A stretch of 5,170 nt of DNA from NCBI GenBank assembly GCA_023265215.1, contig JAHFUH010000425.1, positions 1 through 5,170 on the forward strand. Reading direction: 5' to 3'. Each line of letters begins with the position of its first letter. The first letter of the stretch is position 1. Of the stretch, positions 1-5,050 are shown piece by piece. The notes beneath the pieces were generated by a model, which saw only the letters and a program-made list of their open reading frames with translations, made no database searches and was not told the origin of the DNA. The DNA comes from Acidobacteriota bacterium (lineage in GTDB: Bacteria; Acidobacteriota; UBA6911). Position numbers and translations under genes: made by a program.

Positions 1-142
1 CCATGCAGTATTCGATGATCTCGGAGAGTGCGGACTTGCCGGTAGAGGACCGCCCGGTGATGACGTTCAGACCGTCCACCTTGAACTGCAGGTCGCGGCG
101 CAGCCCGTTGTGGCTGTAAATGTGAATAGATTTGATCTTCAT
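1..142 (-). CDS. ABC-3C system ATPase, DUF3732-type (N-terminal 47 residues; gene continues past window start)
   Basis: This is the N-terminus of an SMC/Rad50-like ABC ATPase, the motor of ABC-three-component conflict systems. The visible start MKIKSIHIYSHNG begins a typical first beta strand. It is followed by a complete Walker A motif at residues 30-37 (GRSSTGKS), where K36 and S37 would bind ATP phosphates and magnesium. The GRSSTGKSAL wording followed by an EIIEYC helix is characteristic of DUF3732 ABC-3C ATPases. The Walker B, signature motif and coiled coil expected in the family lie outside the window. The ATG overlaps the stop of the preceding gene as ATGA (139-142), which fixes the start and implies translational coupling. 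A generic AAA or RecF-like ATPase is the alternative, but the neighbours argue for ABC-3C. Expected to act in the cytoplasm on DNA or nucleoprotein; that role is family knowledge, not seen here. Confidence 0.88.
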   Translation of the reverse strand, partial: MKIKSIHIYSHNGLRRDLQFKVDGLNVITGRSSTGKSALSEIIEYCM

Positions 143-627
143 GGGCGTATTCCGAAAGTTGTATAGATGGTTACCCGGTCGGCAATGCGTGCGAACTCCT
201 TACCGATGAAACGAGCCACGCGCTGAATGGACTTGGTTTCATCGCTTCCTGTCACTGACTTCCGAACCTTGTCGGGGACGGTCTGGAGACGTCCGTCAAC
301 CGCGACCGAGATGCCGCCCCTTTCCATCAGCAGACCGAGGCCCTCGAATGCATAGGGCAGCATCGTGGAGACCCTTTTGGCAAGACCTAACTGCACTTGG
401 GGGTTCTTCTCCGTAATATTCAAAAGGTAGCTCCGGGAACCGGCCGCGATCACTTCGCGCGAATCCTTTTGTAGGCACAGGGGTAGGACGAGCAGGACGA
501 GCGAGAAGGGCATGCCGCGGGGGTCTTCTCCCTCGTAACCCTGCATGGCACGAAACAGGACCAAGCCGCAGAAGGCAGGGTTGAATAGGTTCCGTATCTC
601 GAAAGGGCGTTGGTCCCAGCGTTTCAA
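139..627 (-). CDS. ABC-3C system middle component
   Basis: This 162-residue protein matches the middle component of ABC-three-component systems, a small protein encoded between effector and ATPase and thought to link them. Recognisable family features are the opening RPFEIRNLFNPAFCGLVLFR (residues 7-26), the GMPFSLVLLVLPLCL segment near residues 38-52, a central helical stretch with TMLPYAFEGL, and the closing FGIRP, where family members usually end in a G-[VI]-R-P motif. Its length is normal. The start is TTG at 625-627, overlapping the upstream TGA by four bases (TTGA). It is supported by a strong GGAGGT ribosome site (634-639 on the plus strand) six bases upstream; no better in-frame ATG is available. 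The hydrophobic segment (residues 41-52) looks like a buried core rather than a signal peptide. Function beyond membership of the complex is inferred from family descriptions. Confidence 0.88.
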   Translation of the reverse strand: MKRWDQRPFEIRNLFNPAFCGLVLFRAMQGYEGEDPRGMPFSLVLLVLPLCLQKDSREVIAAGSRSYLLNITEKNPQVQLGLAKRVSTMLPYAFEGLGLLMERGGISVAVDGRLQTVPDKVRKSVTGSDETKSIQRVARFIGKEFARIADRVTIYTTFGIRP

Positions 628-1847
628 ATGGATACCTCCAATATCTTACTGAGGCGCTCAAGGAAACGGGGATGCCAGTAGATCCTGGGTTCAGGTGCGG
701 CATCGGCCAGTATGTGGAAGGAGCCGCGAGTGACATAGGGTTCGGTCACGCGTGCCCGGATGCGCAGCGATTCGATATTTCCGCTCTGTTGGTCCGCCCA
801 CTTGTACAGCTCCTTGCCGGCCCGTTGCAGCACGTCCTCGGCACTTTGGTCGTCAAGATCCTCGAATACGACGTCTCTGTAGCGGATCCATTCATCGACA
901 AGGCGGTCTTCGTAGTCCTCGATCTCTCCCGACACCAGTATATTCTCGCGCGCCCACTCCGATCTTTGTTCAAACGCCCTGTAGTAATCCAAGATAGCGT
1001 TTCGGATGCGGCTGGAGGACACTCCGATCTCCCGCAGTTGCACCACGAAAGTTCGGGGATCGTTCTCGGTGTCGATCTCGCCGGCAGGCTCCTTCCCGCG
1101 GAACGTGATGGGAAGATTGTCCAGCTTGTATTCCTCAGACAGGGCGGAGAGCTTGTCCGATAGCTCGAAGCCGAAAATTCCTTCTTCCTCGTTGCCGGTC
1201 AGCTGCTTGATCACCTCGTCGTTCCACCAACCCTCAAGACGCTCAAACACGGCATTCCGGTGCTCGCGCCGAATGCTACGCATGTGCCTGTCCTTTATGG
1301 CCTCCGGGATGTCTTCTATCCGGGGGCTGCCGTCGAGAATCAATATTCGGACCAGGAAGTCCTGCTTTTCGGTGTGAGTCAGTTCGTTGAATTCCTTCGC
1401 GATGTCGCCTATGAAATCCGAATTCGACCTGCTGAGGGCTTCTTCAGCCTGTTCGGCTAGCGACTTTGTTTCATCGCCCATGCCGGTCTGGACCGACAGA
1501 AATTCCTTCAGGAACGATGTATTTGAAACTGTGCCGGTCGTAAACAAGAAGAAGCGCAGGTTCGATGCGCTGTGGCCGTCGCGTTTGTACCGCGCCAGCC
1601 AGATGCGAACGTACTTCCAGAAGTCGATTGACAAGTCGGTCAGGCGGTCGCCAGCAGCCTTGTGCTTGAGCGATGCGAGGGACTTGCTGCCGTTTTTGTC
1701 CACGAAATCCAGGTCGTCGTCCTTTTCTAGGAATACCGTGGTGTTTTCTGGTAACTCCAGCAAACGGAGCAAGGCAAGGCGCGGCTGGTAGATGTATCCC
1801 AGTCCCTGTTCGCTGGCTGAATATTTATCTGTAAATGAGTCTGTCAT
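624..1847 (-). CDS. ABC-3C effector: nuclease-like N-terminus plus ABC-3C C-terminal domain
   Basis: This 407-residue protein is the probable toxic effector of the operon. Residues 8-110 resemble the Cap4/DUF4297-like restriction-endonuclease fold: KYSASEQGLGYIYQPRLALL followed by a leucine-rich helix, then E41, an acidic run D43-D47, and S59-L60-K61-H62 after a turn. These fit an E...D...xxK metal-nuclease site, although the usual Gln before the Lys pair is Ser-Leu here. A hydrophobic strand with FFLFTTGTVSN (about 99-109) completes the fold. The middle is helical and highly charged. The last 45 residues (GSFHILADAAPEPRIYWHP and the tail) look like an ABC-3C C-terminal domain that docks to the other components. 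I chose ATG 1847 because SASEQGLGY begins close to the start in relatives and GGA lies seven bases upstream; a TTG at 1883 would add 12 residues. It is the first gene of the operon and overlaps the next by four bases. The nuclease assignment is inference from motif spacing. Lamassu LmuA-type effectors have a comparable layout. Confidence 0.8.
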   Translation of the reverse strand: MTDSFTDKYSASEQGLGYIYQPRLALLRLLELPENTTVFLEKDDDLDFVDKNGSKSLASLKHKAAGDRLTDLSIDFWKYVRIWLARYKRDGHSASNLRFFLFTTGTVSNTSFLKEFLSVQTGMGDETKSLAEQAEEALSRSNSDFIGDIAKEFNELTHTEKQDFLVRILILDGSPRIEDIPEAIKDRHMRSIRREHRNAVFERLEGWWNDEVIKQLTGNEEEGIFGFELSDKLSALSEEYKLDNLPITFRGKEPAGEIDTENDPRTFVVQLREIGVSSSRIRNAILDYYRAFEQRSEWARENILVSGEIEDYEDRLVDEWIRYRDVVFEDLDDQSAEDVLQRAGKELYKWADQQSGNIESLRIRARVTEPYVTRGSFHILADAAPEPRIYWHPRFLERLSKILEVSI

Positions 1848-1943
1848 GGAAATGTCCGATAGGTGCCTGAGTGCGGATCCCAACGGTCTCGTTGTTGATC
1901 AGATAAGACATCTGCAAACGTTTTGCCCTTCACAATCTCCACT

Positions 1944-1978
1944 CCTTTGGCACGAACGCGAAGCGTCCGTGCCAAAGG
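1944..1978. other. Strong 35-nt hairpin with GAA triloop in the ABC-3C leader
   Basis: Two perfect 11-base arms (1944-1954 CCTTTGGCACG and 1968-1978 CGTGCCAAAGG) enclose one A/C mismatch (1955/1967) and a further 4-bp stem, ACGC/GCGT, closed by GAA. No T-run follows on either strand, so it is not a typical intrinsic terminator. On the minus strand the palindrome is immediately preceded by GGAG. That tetranucleotide is typical of REP sequences mobilised by RAYT (IS200-like) transposases, so a lone REP-like element is one reading. The other is a structured 5' leader of the defence operon, since it lies between the predicted promoter and the start codon. Confidence 0.75.
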
Positions 1979-2028
1979 CTCCAGTCTGGATAATCCTATT
2001 ATTATTGCTACGTTTTTCTGTTTAGGGA

Positions 2029-2071
2029 TTTTAGAATATTATTTTTATTTTTCATACATCTTTTAGAATAT
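2029..2071. repeat. 11-bp direct repeat TTTTAGAATAT overlapping the promoter
   Basis: The identical sequence TTTTAGAATAT occurs at 2029-2039 and 2061-2071. The copies are 32 bp apart, about three helical turns, so they would lie on the same DNA face. The second copy overlaps the predicted -10 box (2067-2072) and the first lies in the early transcribed region. This arrangement suits a repressor or silencer site, but both copies are AT-rich and could be coincidental. Confidence 0.4.
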
Positions 2072-2095
2072 ACAAATTTGGGTTTTTGGTATCAA
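2067..2095 (-). promoter_or_regulatory. Predicted sigma70 promoter of the ABC-3C operon
   Basis: On the minus strand, TTGATA (2090-2095) and TATATT (2067-2072) are separated by exactly 17 bases, close to the sigma70 consensus, in an AT-rich tract. The predicted transcript would start near 2060 and carry a leader of roughly 210 nt before the effector ATG, including the 1944-1978 hairpin. No better promoter was found closer to the gene. AT-rich DNA gives chance matches, so confidence is moderate. Confidence 0.5.
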
Positions 2096-2455
2096 TTTTG
2101 TGATCGGTATACAGACGAATTATTCCGTCTAGAGATTGTCCATAGTGATATGAACGCTGTAGCCGCCACCAAGTCGTTATCTTAATTTTTAGTACTATCG
2201 GTTTGTCACTTGGACGAATAGTCGCGTAATCGGAAACTGACGTTCCGATATTCCGAAATCCAAGGGAGGAGGGATTCTTCTATAGGAATGGTGGAAACAA
2301 AATTCTAGAGATTTTTCGAGACCGATACAGGCACGATTATGAATCCCTATCTTGCGCCGCACTAAATTACTTTACCGGTACAGGGAAGGCTTATTCCAAC
2401 GCTCGCAGGCAATCACTGAACGAAGGGCAAGGGAGATGAGTAATCGAAAGCATGT
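2096..2455. other. Gene-free spacer, nothing recognised
   Basis: No open frame longer than about 20 codons with a credible ribosome site was found on either strand. The stretch has no tRNA-like fold that I could see. Its only notable structure is a small inverted repeat, ATCGGAA/TTCCGAT, with a 7-base loop at 2229-2249, followed by another TTCCGA at 2251-2256. Confidence 0.6.
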
Positions 2456-2618
2456 TGCATTTTGCAACAAAAGGCTATGCGAAAAAATTTTATAGTTATC
2501 CCGATCGCGGTTGGGTCCCCCCTGCGCGGGTGGCGGGGTCAAGGGTCAGACCCTACCCGGGGGTAGATGAATTTTGGGCATCATTTATGGAAATAATCGC
2601 ATAGCTCCGATAAATGCA
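2456..2618. repeat. Imperfect inverted-repeat element with GC-rich REP-like core (possible MITE or structured RNA)
   Basis: Nested inverted matches bound this 163-bp unit: TGCATTT at 2456-2462 with AAATGCA at 2612-2618, and the perfect 9-mer GCTATGCGA at 2474-2482 with TCGCATAGC at 2597-2605. The sequence inside the 9-mers is also loosely complementary. The centre (about 2510-2565) is strikingly GC-rich inside AT-rich DNA. It holds an interrupted palindrome, AGGGTCAGACCCT (2542-2554), next to TACCCGGGGGTA (2554-2565). The left arm also folds on itself as GTTGCA-TTT-TGCAAC (2454-2468). No transposase and no clear target duplication is visible, so it would be non-autonomous if mobile. Confidence 0.45.
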
Positions 2619-2656
2619 GTCAGCTAGATAATTGGGAAGTTTGTTTTCTGAAGAGC

Positions 2657-2689
2657 CCACAATCCAAGCCCTTACCTTTTCCATTGTGG
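2657..2689. repeat. 7-bp inverted repeat CCACAAT/ATTGTGG
   Basis: Perfect 7-base arms at 2657-2663 and 2683-2689 are separated by 19 bases in the gap downstream of the small-gene pair. It is too small and too widely spaced for a strong terminator. It could be a protein-binding site or chance. Confidence 0.25.
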
Positions 2690-2736
2690 CAGGGGTGATC
2701 ATGTGTCCAAAAATATGAGCCCATCAACCATATTAG

Positions 2737-2766
2737 CGGGCCTCCCGGAAATTCCCAGGAAGCCCG
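2737..2766 (-). terminator. Weak stem-loop after the small-gene pair
   Basis: An imperfect hairpin pairs CGGGC (2737-2741) with GCCCG (2762-2766), plus a short CT/AG extension. It lies just after the stop codon at 2775 on the minus strand, where transcription of the integrase-side genes should end. There is no clean T-run after the stem, so it may be only a processing or rho-dependent end point. Confidence 0.25.
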
Positions 2767-2774
2767 TTGCCTTC

Positions 2775-3053
2775 CTACGATTTCTGAATCAGGTCTACAT
2801 CAGGATGACATTCCTGCCACCGGCTATCCAGCTCTTCATGAATCAGATTCCAGGCACAATGAGAGGTCTTCTTAATCAGAAGCTCGGTCTGAATGAGCCG
2901 CATTTCTGGCGCTTCCTCGGCAATATCCCGGAGAAGTCGAAGCCCGTCGGCGATATCATGGAGCCTGAATAACTCTTCCCTGGAAATGGAAATAGTGCAT
3001 TTTTCAGGCTCTTGAGGTTTTTTTGATGCCGGTGCAGATGCGGCTTTTTTCAT
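2775..3053 (-). CDS. Small helical protein of unknown function (92 aa)
   Basis: I do not recognise this protein. The first 17 residues are Lys/Ala/Pro-rich and look flexible. They are followed by a short strand-like segment, CTISISREEL (19-28), then mostly amphipathic helix to about residue 80, with leucines and isoleucines spaced among Glu and Arg. It has three cysteines (19, 66, 82) but no CxxC pair or zinc-finger pattern, and no signal peptide or membrane segment. The ATG overlaps the preceding stop as ATGA (3050-3053), so it is very probably co-translated with the 97-residue protein and may form a complex with it. A weak AAAGGCGG ribosome site precedes it. The coupling and ordinary residue make-up support real coding; function is unknown. 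Confidence 0.6.
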   Translation of the reverse strand: MKKAASAPASKKPQEPEKCTISISREELFRLHDIADGLRLLRDIAEEAPEMRLIQTELLIKKTSHCAWNLIHEELDSRWQECHPDVDLIQKS

Positions 3054-3343
3054 AGCACACCGCCTTTCACCAGTAATTCTTGGAGCTTGCTCAAGTCCTC
3101 ATGAAGGCGGGTAAGATTGATGACGGTCTCTTCAAGGATGCCCACTAAATAGCCTGCAGGTCCCGGAAGATAGCTGACAGTTGCTTCTCGAATTAGCGGC
3201 GGGATCGCATTTTCGGTTTGAATGGGATCTTCGATTTCCGGCGATTGCTGCAAGTATTCATTTGAGTGGATCTCAGAATCCAGATCTGAGTCTGATTTAT
3301 TGAATTTTTTAGACGGGGATTTATGTACAATTTGTTCAGCCAT
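3050..3343 (-). CDS. Small protein of unknown function (97 aa), partner of the 92-aa gene
   Basis: I do not recognise this protein. Residues 1-48 are polar and probably disordered (rich in Ser, Lys, Asp, Glu and Gln). The C-terminal half has a SYLPGPAGYLVGILEE stretch (58-73) leading into an amphipathic helix with regularly spaced leucines (76-93), suited to a coiled-coil or helix-bundle contact. There is no signal peptide and no clear transmembrane helix. The start is supported by GAAAGGA at 3352-3358, eight bases upstream of the ATG. Its stop overlaps the start of the next gene. It lies downstream of the integrase on the same strand and could be read from the same transcript. An overlapping minus-strand frame in this stretch lacks protein-like composition and was discarded. 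Confidence 0.6.
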   Translation of the reverse strand: MAEQIVHKSPSKKFNKSDSDLDSEIHSNEYLQQSPEIEDPIQTENAIPPLIREATVSYLPGPAGYLVGILEETVINLTRLHEDLSKLQELLVKGGVL

Positions 3344-3418
3344 GCTTTTGGTCCTTTCAAAAGCGTGGTTAGGATCCGTTCGGTGTTAGGTGCACCGGGC
3401 GGGTCCGCTCCATGCGGG

Positions 3419-3571
3419 TTATATTTTGGTCTTTTCAGCTTTATCCAACAATTTCTCCAAAAGCTTTTTAATAAATTCTGTTGTCCTATCTTGACCGGTC
3501 TCAAAACCGTACCGTTTAAGTTGCTTGTGAAATTCCTCCGACAGAGTTTCTATGAAGGAAAGGCAAACGAT
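3419..3571 (-). pseudogene. Open frame continuing the integrase in another frame: possible frameshifted C-terminal tail
   Basis: Shifted by one base from the integrase frame, an open stretch of 50 codons runs through the integrase stop to a TAA at 3419-3421. After the likely junction it reads IETLSEEFHKQLKRYGFETG and then a Lys/Glu/Leu-rich amphipathic helix ending KAEKTKI. This composition looks like genuine protein, unlike the other frames here. It contains no ATG, GTG or TTG start; CTG at 3542-3544 is the only near-start and lacks a suitably placed ribosome site. I therefore infer a lost C-terminal tail of the integrase, reached by dropping one base near the TTTCCTTC run at about 3550-3560. 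A programmed frameshift or a sequencing error are alternatives. Confidence 0.35.
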
Positions 3572-4676
3572 TCACGGCTTGCCTATTTGCCCCTGGAACC
3601 AAGTGCCCATAAACATCAACAGTCATTTTGATGCTGGCATGCCCAAGCTGGTCTTTTACGTAGGTCAATGGCTCACCGTTCTGGAGCAGCAAGGACGCGA
3701 AGGTATGGCGCAGATCGTGAAATCGAATCTGTCGGAGCCCGGCTTTCTCCAGACATTTCTGGAAATGCCTGTCTTTCAAATTTTTCATATCGGGATAATT
3801 GCCTTCTCTATTGGCAAAGATCCATGAATCTGGAGGCAGTTCATTCTTGCCCTTAGCCAACAGGGATTCCTTCTGTTTTCGTCGCAATTCAACCAATGTC
3901 TCAAGCAGGGCATCTGAAACATCCACCTTTCGCACTTTGCCGGTTTTTGTGGGCATGATCAGCCTGCGGACTATAGACCGCCGTACCATCAGGAATTTCC
4001 CACTCATATCAAGATCGCCCCATTGTAAGCCGGCAAGCTCCCCGGAACGCAAACCGGTATGAATAGCGCACAGGAATATCGCATAGTGCTGTGGTGAATA
4101 TTGAATGACCGCGGCAAGAAATATCGGCACTTCATCTGCAGTGAGAGGCTGAATTTCTGCATGACGCACCGGCGCTTGTTTGTAACATTCTCCGAGTGCC
4201 GTGGCCGGATTATCTGAAATCAATCCATGTCGTTTTGCTCTGCCCATGATCCGTCGTAACGTAGCGAGAATCAGCCGAATTGTATCTTTCGATAATTCCT
4301 TGGATACCAGGGCGGATGCGAATTCCTCCACTTTATCCCGGCTTATGCGATCTAATTCAATTAATCCGAATTCCGGTTTTATGTACCGGGTATAGCTGTT
4401 TTCATAACAGCCCTGAGTCGACGGCCGAACAGATCCTTCAAGACTCTTTTTGAACCTCTCGAAGAATTTATCAAGCGTTGGAGTTTCCGGTTTCTCCTTC
4501 TTTCCCTTTTCATCTTCAATTGATTGGCCCAGCATGAGCCGTGCCTCAATTATTGCCTTTAGCTTTTCAGCGGCCTTCTTGGATCCGACTCGCTTGGCCT
4601 TTCTACGGCTTCGATGGTCGATGAAAATCCACCAGACATTTGAACCTTGGATCTTTTCTTTAACTTTGACCCCCAT
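3516..4676 (-). CDS. int: Tyrosine recombinase (phage/island-type integrase)
   Basis: This 386-residue site-specific recombinase joins and excises DNA at att sites through a covalent phosphotyrosine intermediate. Residues 1-50 form an AP2-like arm-binding domain (VWWIFIDHRSRRKAKRVGSK). Residues 66-165 are the SAM-like core-binding domain (PTLDKFFERF to SDNPATAL). The catalytic domain follows from about 175. All active-site residues are visible: R210 in HTGLRSGE, K244 in PTKTGK, H320 and R323 in FHDLRHTF, H346 in QLGHASIKMT, and nucleophile Y356 in VDVYGHLVPG. The enzyme should therefore be active. The length suits the family, but the last dozen residues after NRLPF look unusual, and a protein-like tail continues in another frame. 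An in-frame stop lies two codons upstream of the ATG, fixing the start. Its own ribosome site is weak (GGCGG), and it starts 3 nt after a leader ORF, suggesting coupled translation. Confidence 0.95.
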   Translation of the reverse strand: MGVKVKEKIQGSNVWWIFIDHRSRRKAKRVGSKKAAEKLKAIIEARLMLGQSIEDEKGKKEKPETPTLDKFFERFKKSLEGSVRPSTQGCYENSYTRYIKPEFGLIELDRISRDKVEEFASALVSKELSKDTIRLILATLRRIMGRAKRHGLISDNPATALGECYKQAPVRHAEIQPLTADEVPIFLAAVIQYSPQHYAIFLCAIHTGLRSGELAGLQWGDLDMSGKFLMVRRSIVRRLIMPTKTGKVRKVDVSDALLETLVELRRKQKESLLAKGKNELPPDSWIFANREGNYPDMKNLKDRHFQKCLEKAGLRQIRFHDLRHTFASLLLQNGEPLTYVKDQLGHASIKMTVDVYGHLVPGANRQAVNRLPFLHRNSVGGISQAT

Positions 4677-4679
4677 CCA

Positions 4680-4757
4680 TCACCGCCGTTTCTCGCCGAT
4701 TCGGCGCGATGAATGAGTGAAATGCAGACAAAATGCAGGTAGAATGGATTTAGCCAT
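4680..4757 (-). CDS. Putative 25-codon leader peptide translationally coupled to the integrase
   Basis: A short ORF beginning MAKSILPAFCLHF has the strongest ribosome site in this part of the window, GGAGG (4763-4767) followed by AAGGG, five bases before its ATG (4755-4757). Its TGA (4680-4682) is three bases before the integrase ATG, so terminating ribosomes could restart on the integrase, whose own site is weak. The peptide is Arg/His-rich at its end and resembles no family I know. Two AAATGCAG copies (plus strand 4720-4727 and 4731-4738, 11 bp apart) and a palindrome CGCCGA-T-TCGGCG (4694-4706) lie within it. It may be a regulatory leader rather than a functional protein. Confidence 0.4.
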   Translation of the reverse strand: MAKSILPAFCLHFTHSSRRIGEKRR

Positions 4758-4758
4758 C

Positions 4759-4779
4759 CCTTCCTCCAACCCAGGAAGG
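4759..4779 (-). promoter_or_regulatory. Hairpin sequestering the leader/integrase ribosome site
   Basis: In the minus-strand RNA, CCTTCCT (4773-4779) is perfectly complementary to AGGAAGG (4759-4765), with a 7-base loop. The second arm is the ribosome-binding sequence of the 25-codon leader ORF and ends one base before its ATG. When folded, the hairpin would block initiation on the leader and, through coupling, on the integrase. The pairing is directly visible; regulation is inference. Confidence 0.45.
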
Positions 4780-4793
4780 CTGGTTAGGGTCGG

Positions 4794-4813
4794 TGGAGTG
4801 GTGGAACACTCCA
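4794..4813. repeat. 7-bp inverted repeat TGGAGTG/CACTCCA
   Basis: Perfect 7-base arms with a 6-base loop lie between the regulator stop and the leader ORF. No T-run follows on the minus strand, so it is probably not an intrinsic terminator. It could be a second structured element in the integrase leader RNA or a recombinase or regulator binding site. Confidence 0.4.
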
Positions 4814-4834
4814 TCGACTCGGTTCCCAGCGGTT

Positions 4835-5014
4835 TTACTTCTCGTGCCTCTGAATCACCATATTGATCCCCTGCCGGATAAACCATGAAATCGGCAGGTC
4901 CTTCTTCTTGGCAATGGACTCCAAAGAGCGTAGTTCTTCGTCCGTGATTCTGACCGCAATCTGGTGTTTTTTGCGATCTTCGTCTGGAATTCTTCGTTGC
5001 CCTTTGCGAATCAT
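4835..5014 (-). CDS. Small ribbon-helix-helix (CopG/Arc-like) DNA-binding protein
   Basis: This 59-residue ORF reads as a ribbon-helix-helix regulator. A basic N-terminal arm (MIRKGQRRIP) is followed by the strand QIAVRIT (18-24), which would insert in the DNA major groove. Helix 1 is DEELRSLESIAKKKDL (25-40), and helix 2 starts at PISWFIRQGINMVIQ (41-55). The strand-turn-helix spacing and the D-L-P-I-S turn match the fold. It probably acts as a dimer that represses its own promoter and perhaps the integrase, or serves as an excisionase-like accessory factor. The start is ATG 5012-5014 with no ribosome site before it; the predicted transcription start falls almost on the ATG, so the message may be leaderless. 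A longer overlapping frame (4680-5030) lacks protein character and is discarded. Confidence 0.75.
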   Translation of the reverse strand: MIRKGQRRIPDEDRKKHQIAVRITDEELRSLESIAKKKDLPISWFIRQGINMVIQRHEK

Positions 5015-5020
5015 GAGATA

Positions 5021-5050
5021 CGTATAGCATAACGCATCCTATTACGTCAA
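5021..5050 (-). promoter_or_regulatory. Promoter of the ribbon-helix-helix gene
   Basis: On the minus strand, TTGACG (5045-5050) is followed after 18 bases by TATACG (5021-5026), which is preceded by TGC as an extended -10. The start point would fall at about 5014-5015, on or next to the ATG. The -35 box is part of a tandem repeat that could be the regulator's own operator. Confidence 0.5.

Noticed and set aside
672..1791. Several plus-strand open frames opposite the effector
   Set aside because: They are antisense shadows of a GC-rich gene with an identified family; none has recognisable domains.
1944..1978. Hairpin as an intrinsic terminator
   Set aside because: No run of T follows on either strand, so a classical rho-independent terminator is unlikely.
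2437..2499. 19-codon plus-strand ORF starting ATGAGTAATCG
   Set aside because: Its purine-rich site is too close to the ATG, it is very short, and it runs into the inverted-repeat element.
2703..2972. 89-codon plus-strand frame with a Met/Pro/Leu-rich translation
   Set aside because: Mostly antisense to the 92-aa gene, whose start is supported by a 4-base overlap; no credible ribosome site for the plus-strand frame.
3344..3420. Possible tRNA or attachment site in the GC-rich stretch before the 97-aa gene
   Set aside because: No cloverleaf arms, T-loop motif or CCA end could be found on either strand.
3193..3504. 103-codon minus-strand frame overlapping the 97-aa gene
   Set aside because: Low-quality composition, no ribosome site, and it conflicts with two better frames, the coupled 97-aa gene and the integrase tail frame.
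4680..5030. 116-codon minus-strand frame over the regulator and leader
   Set aside because: Its first two thirds are in a different frame from the clear ribbon-helix-helix gene and have no protein-like pattern. Only its last 25 codons, which have their own ribosome site, are kept as a putative leader.
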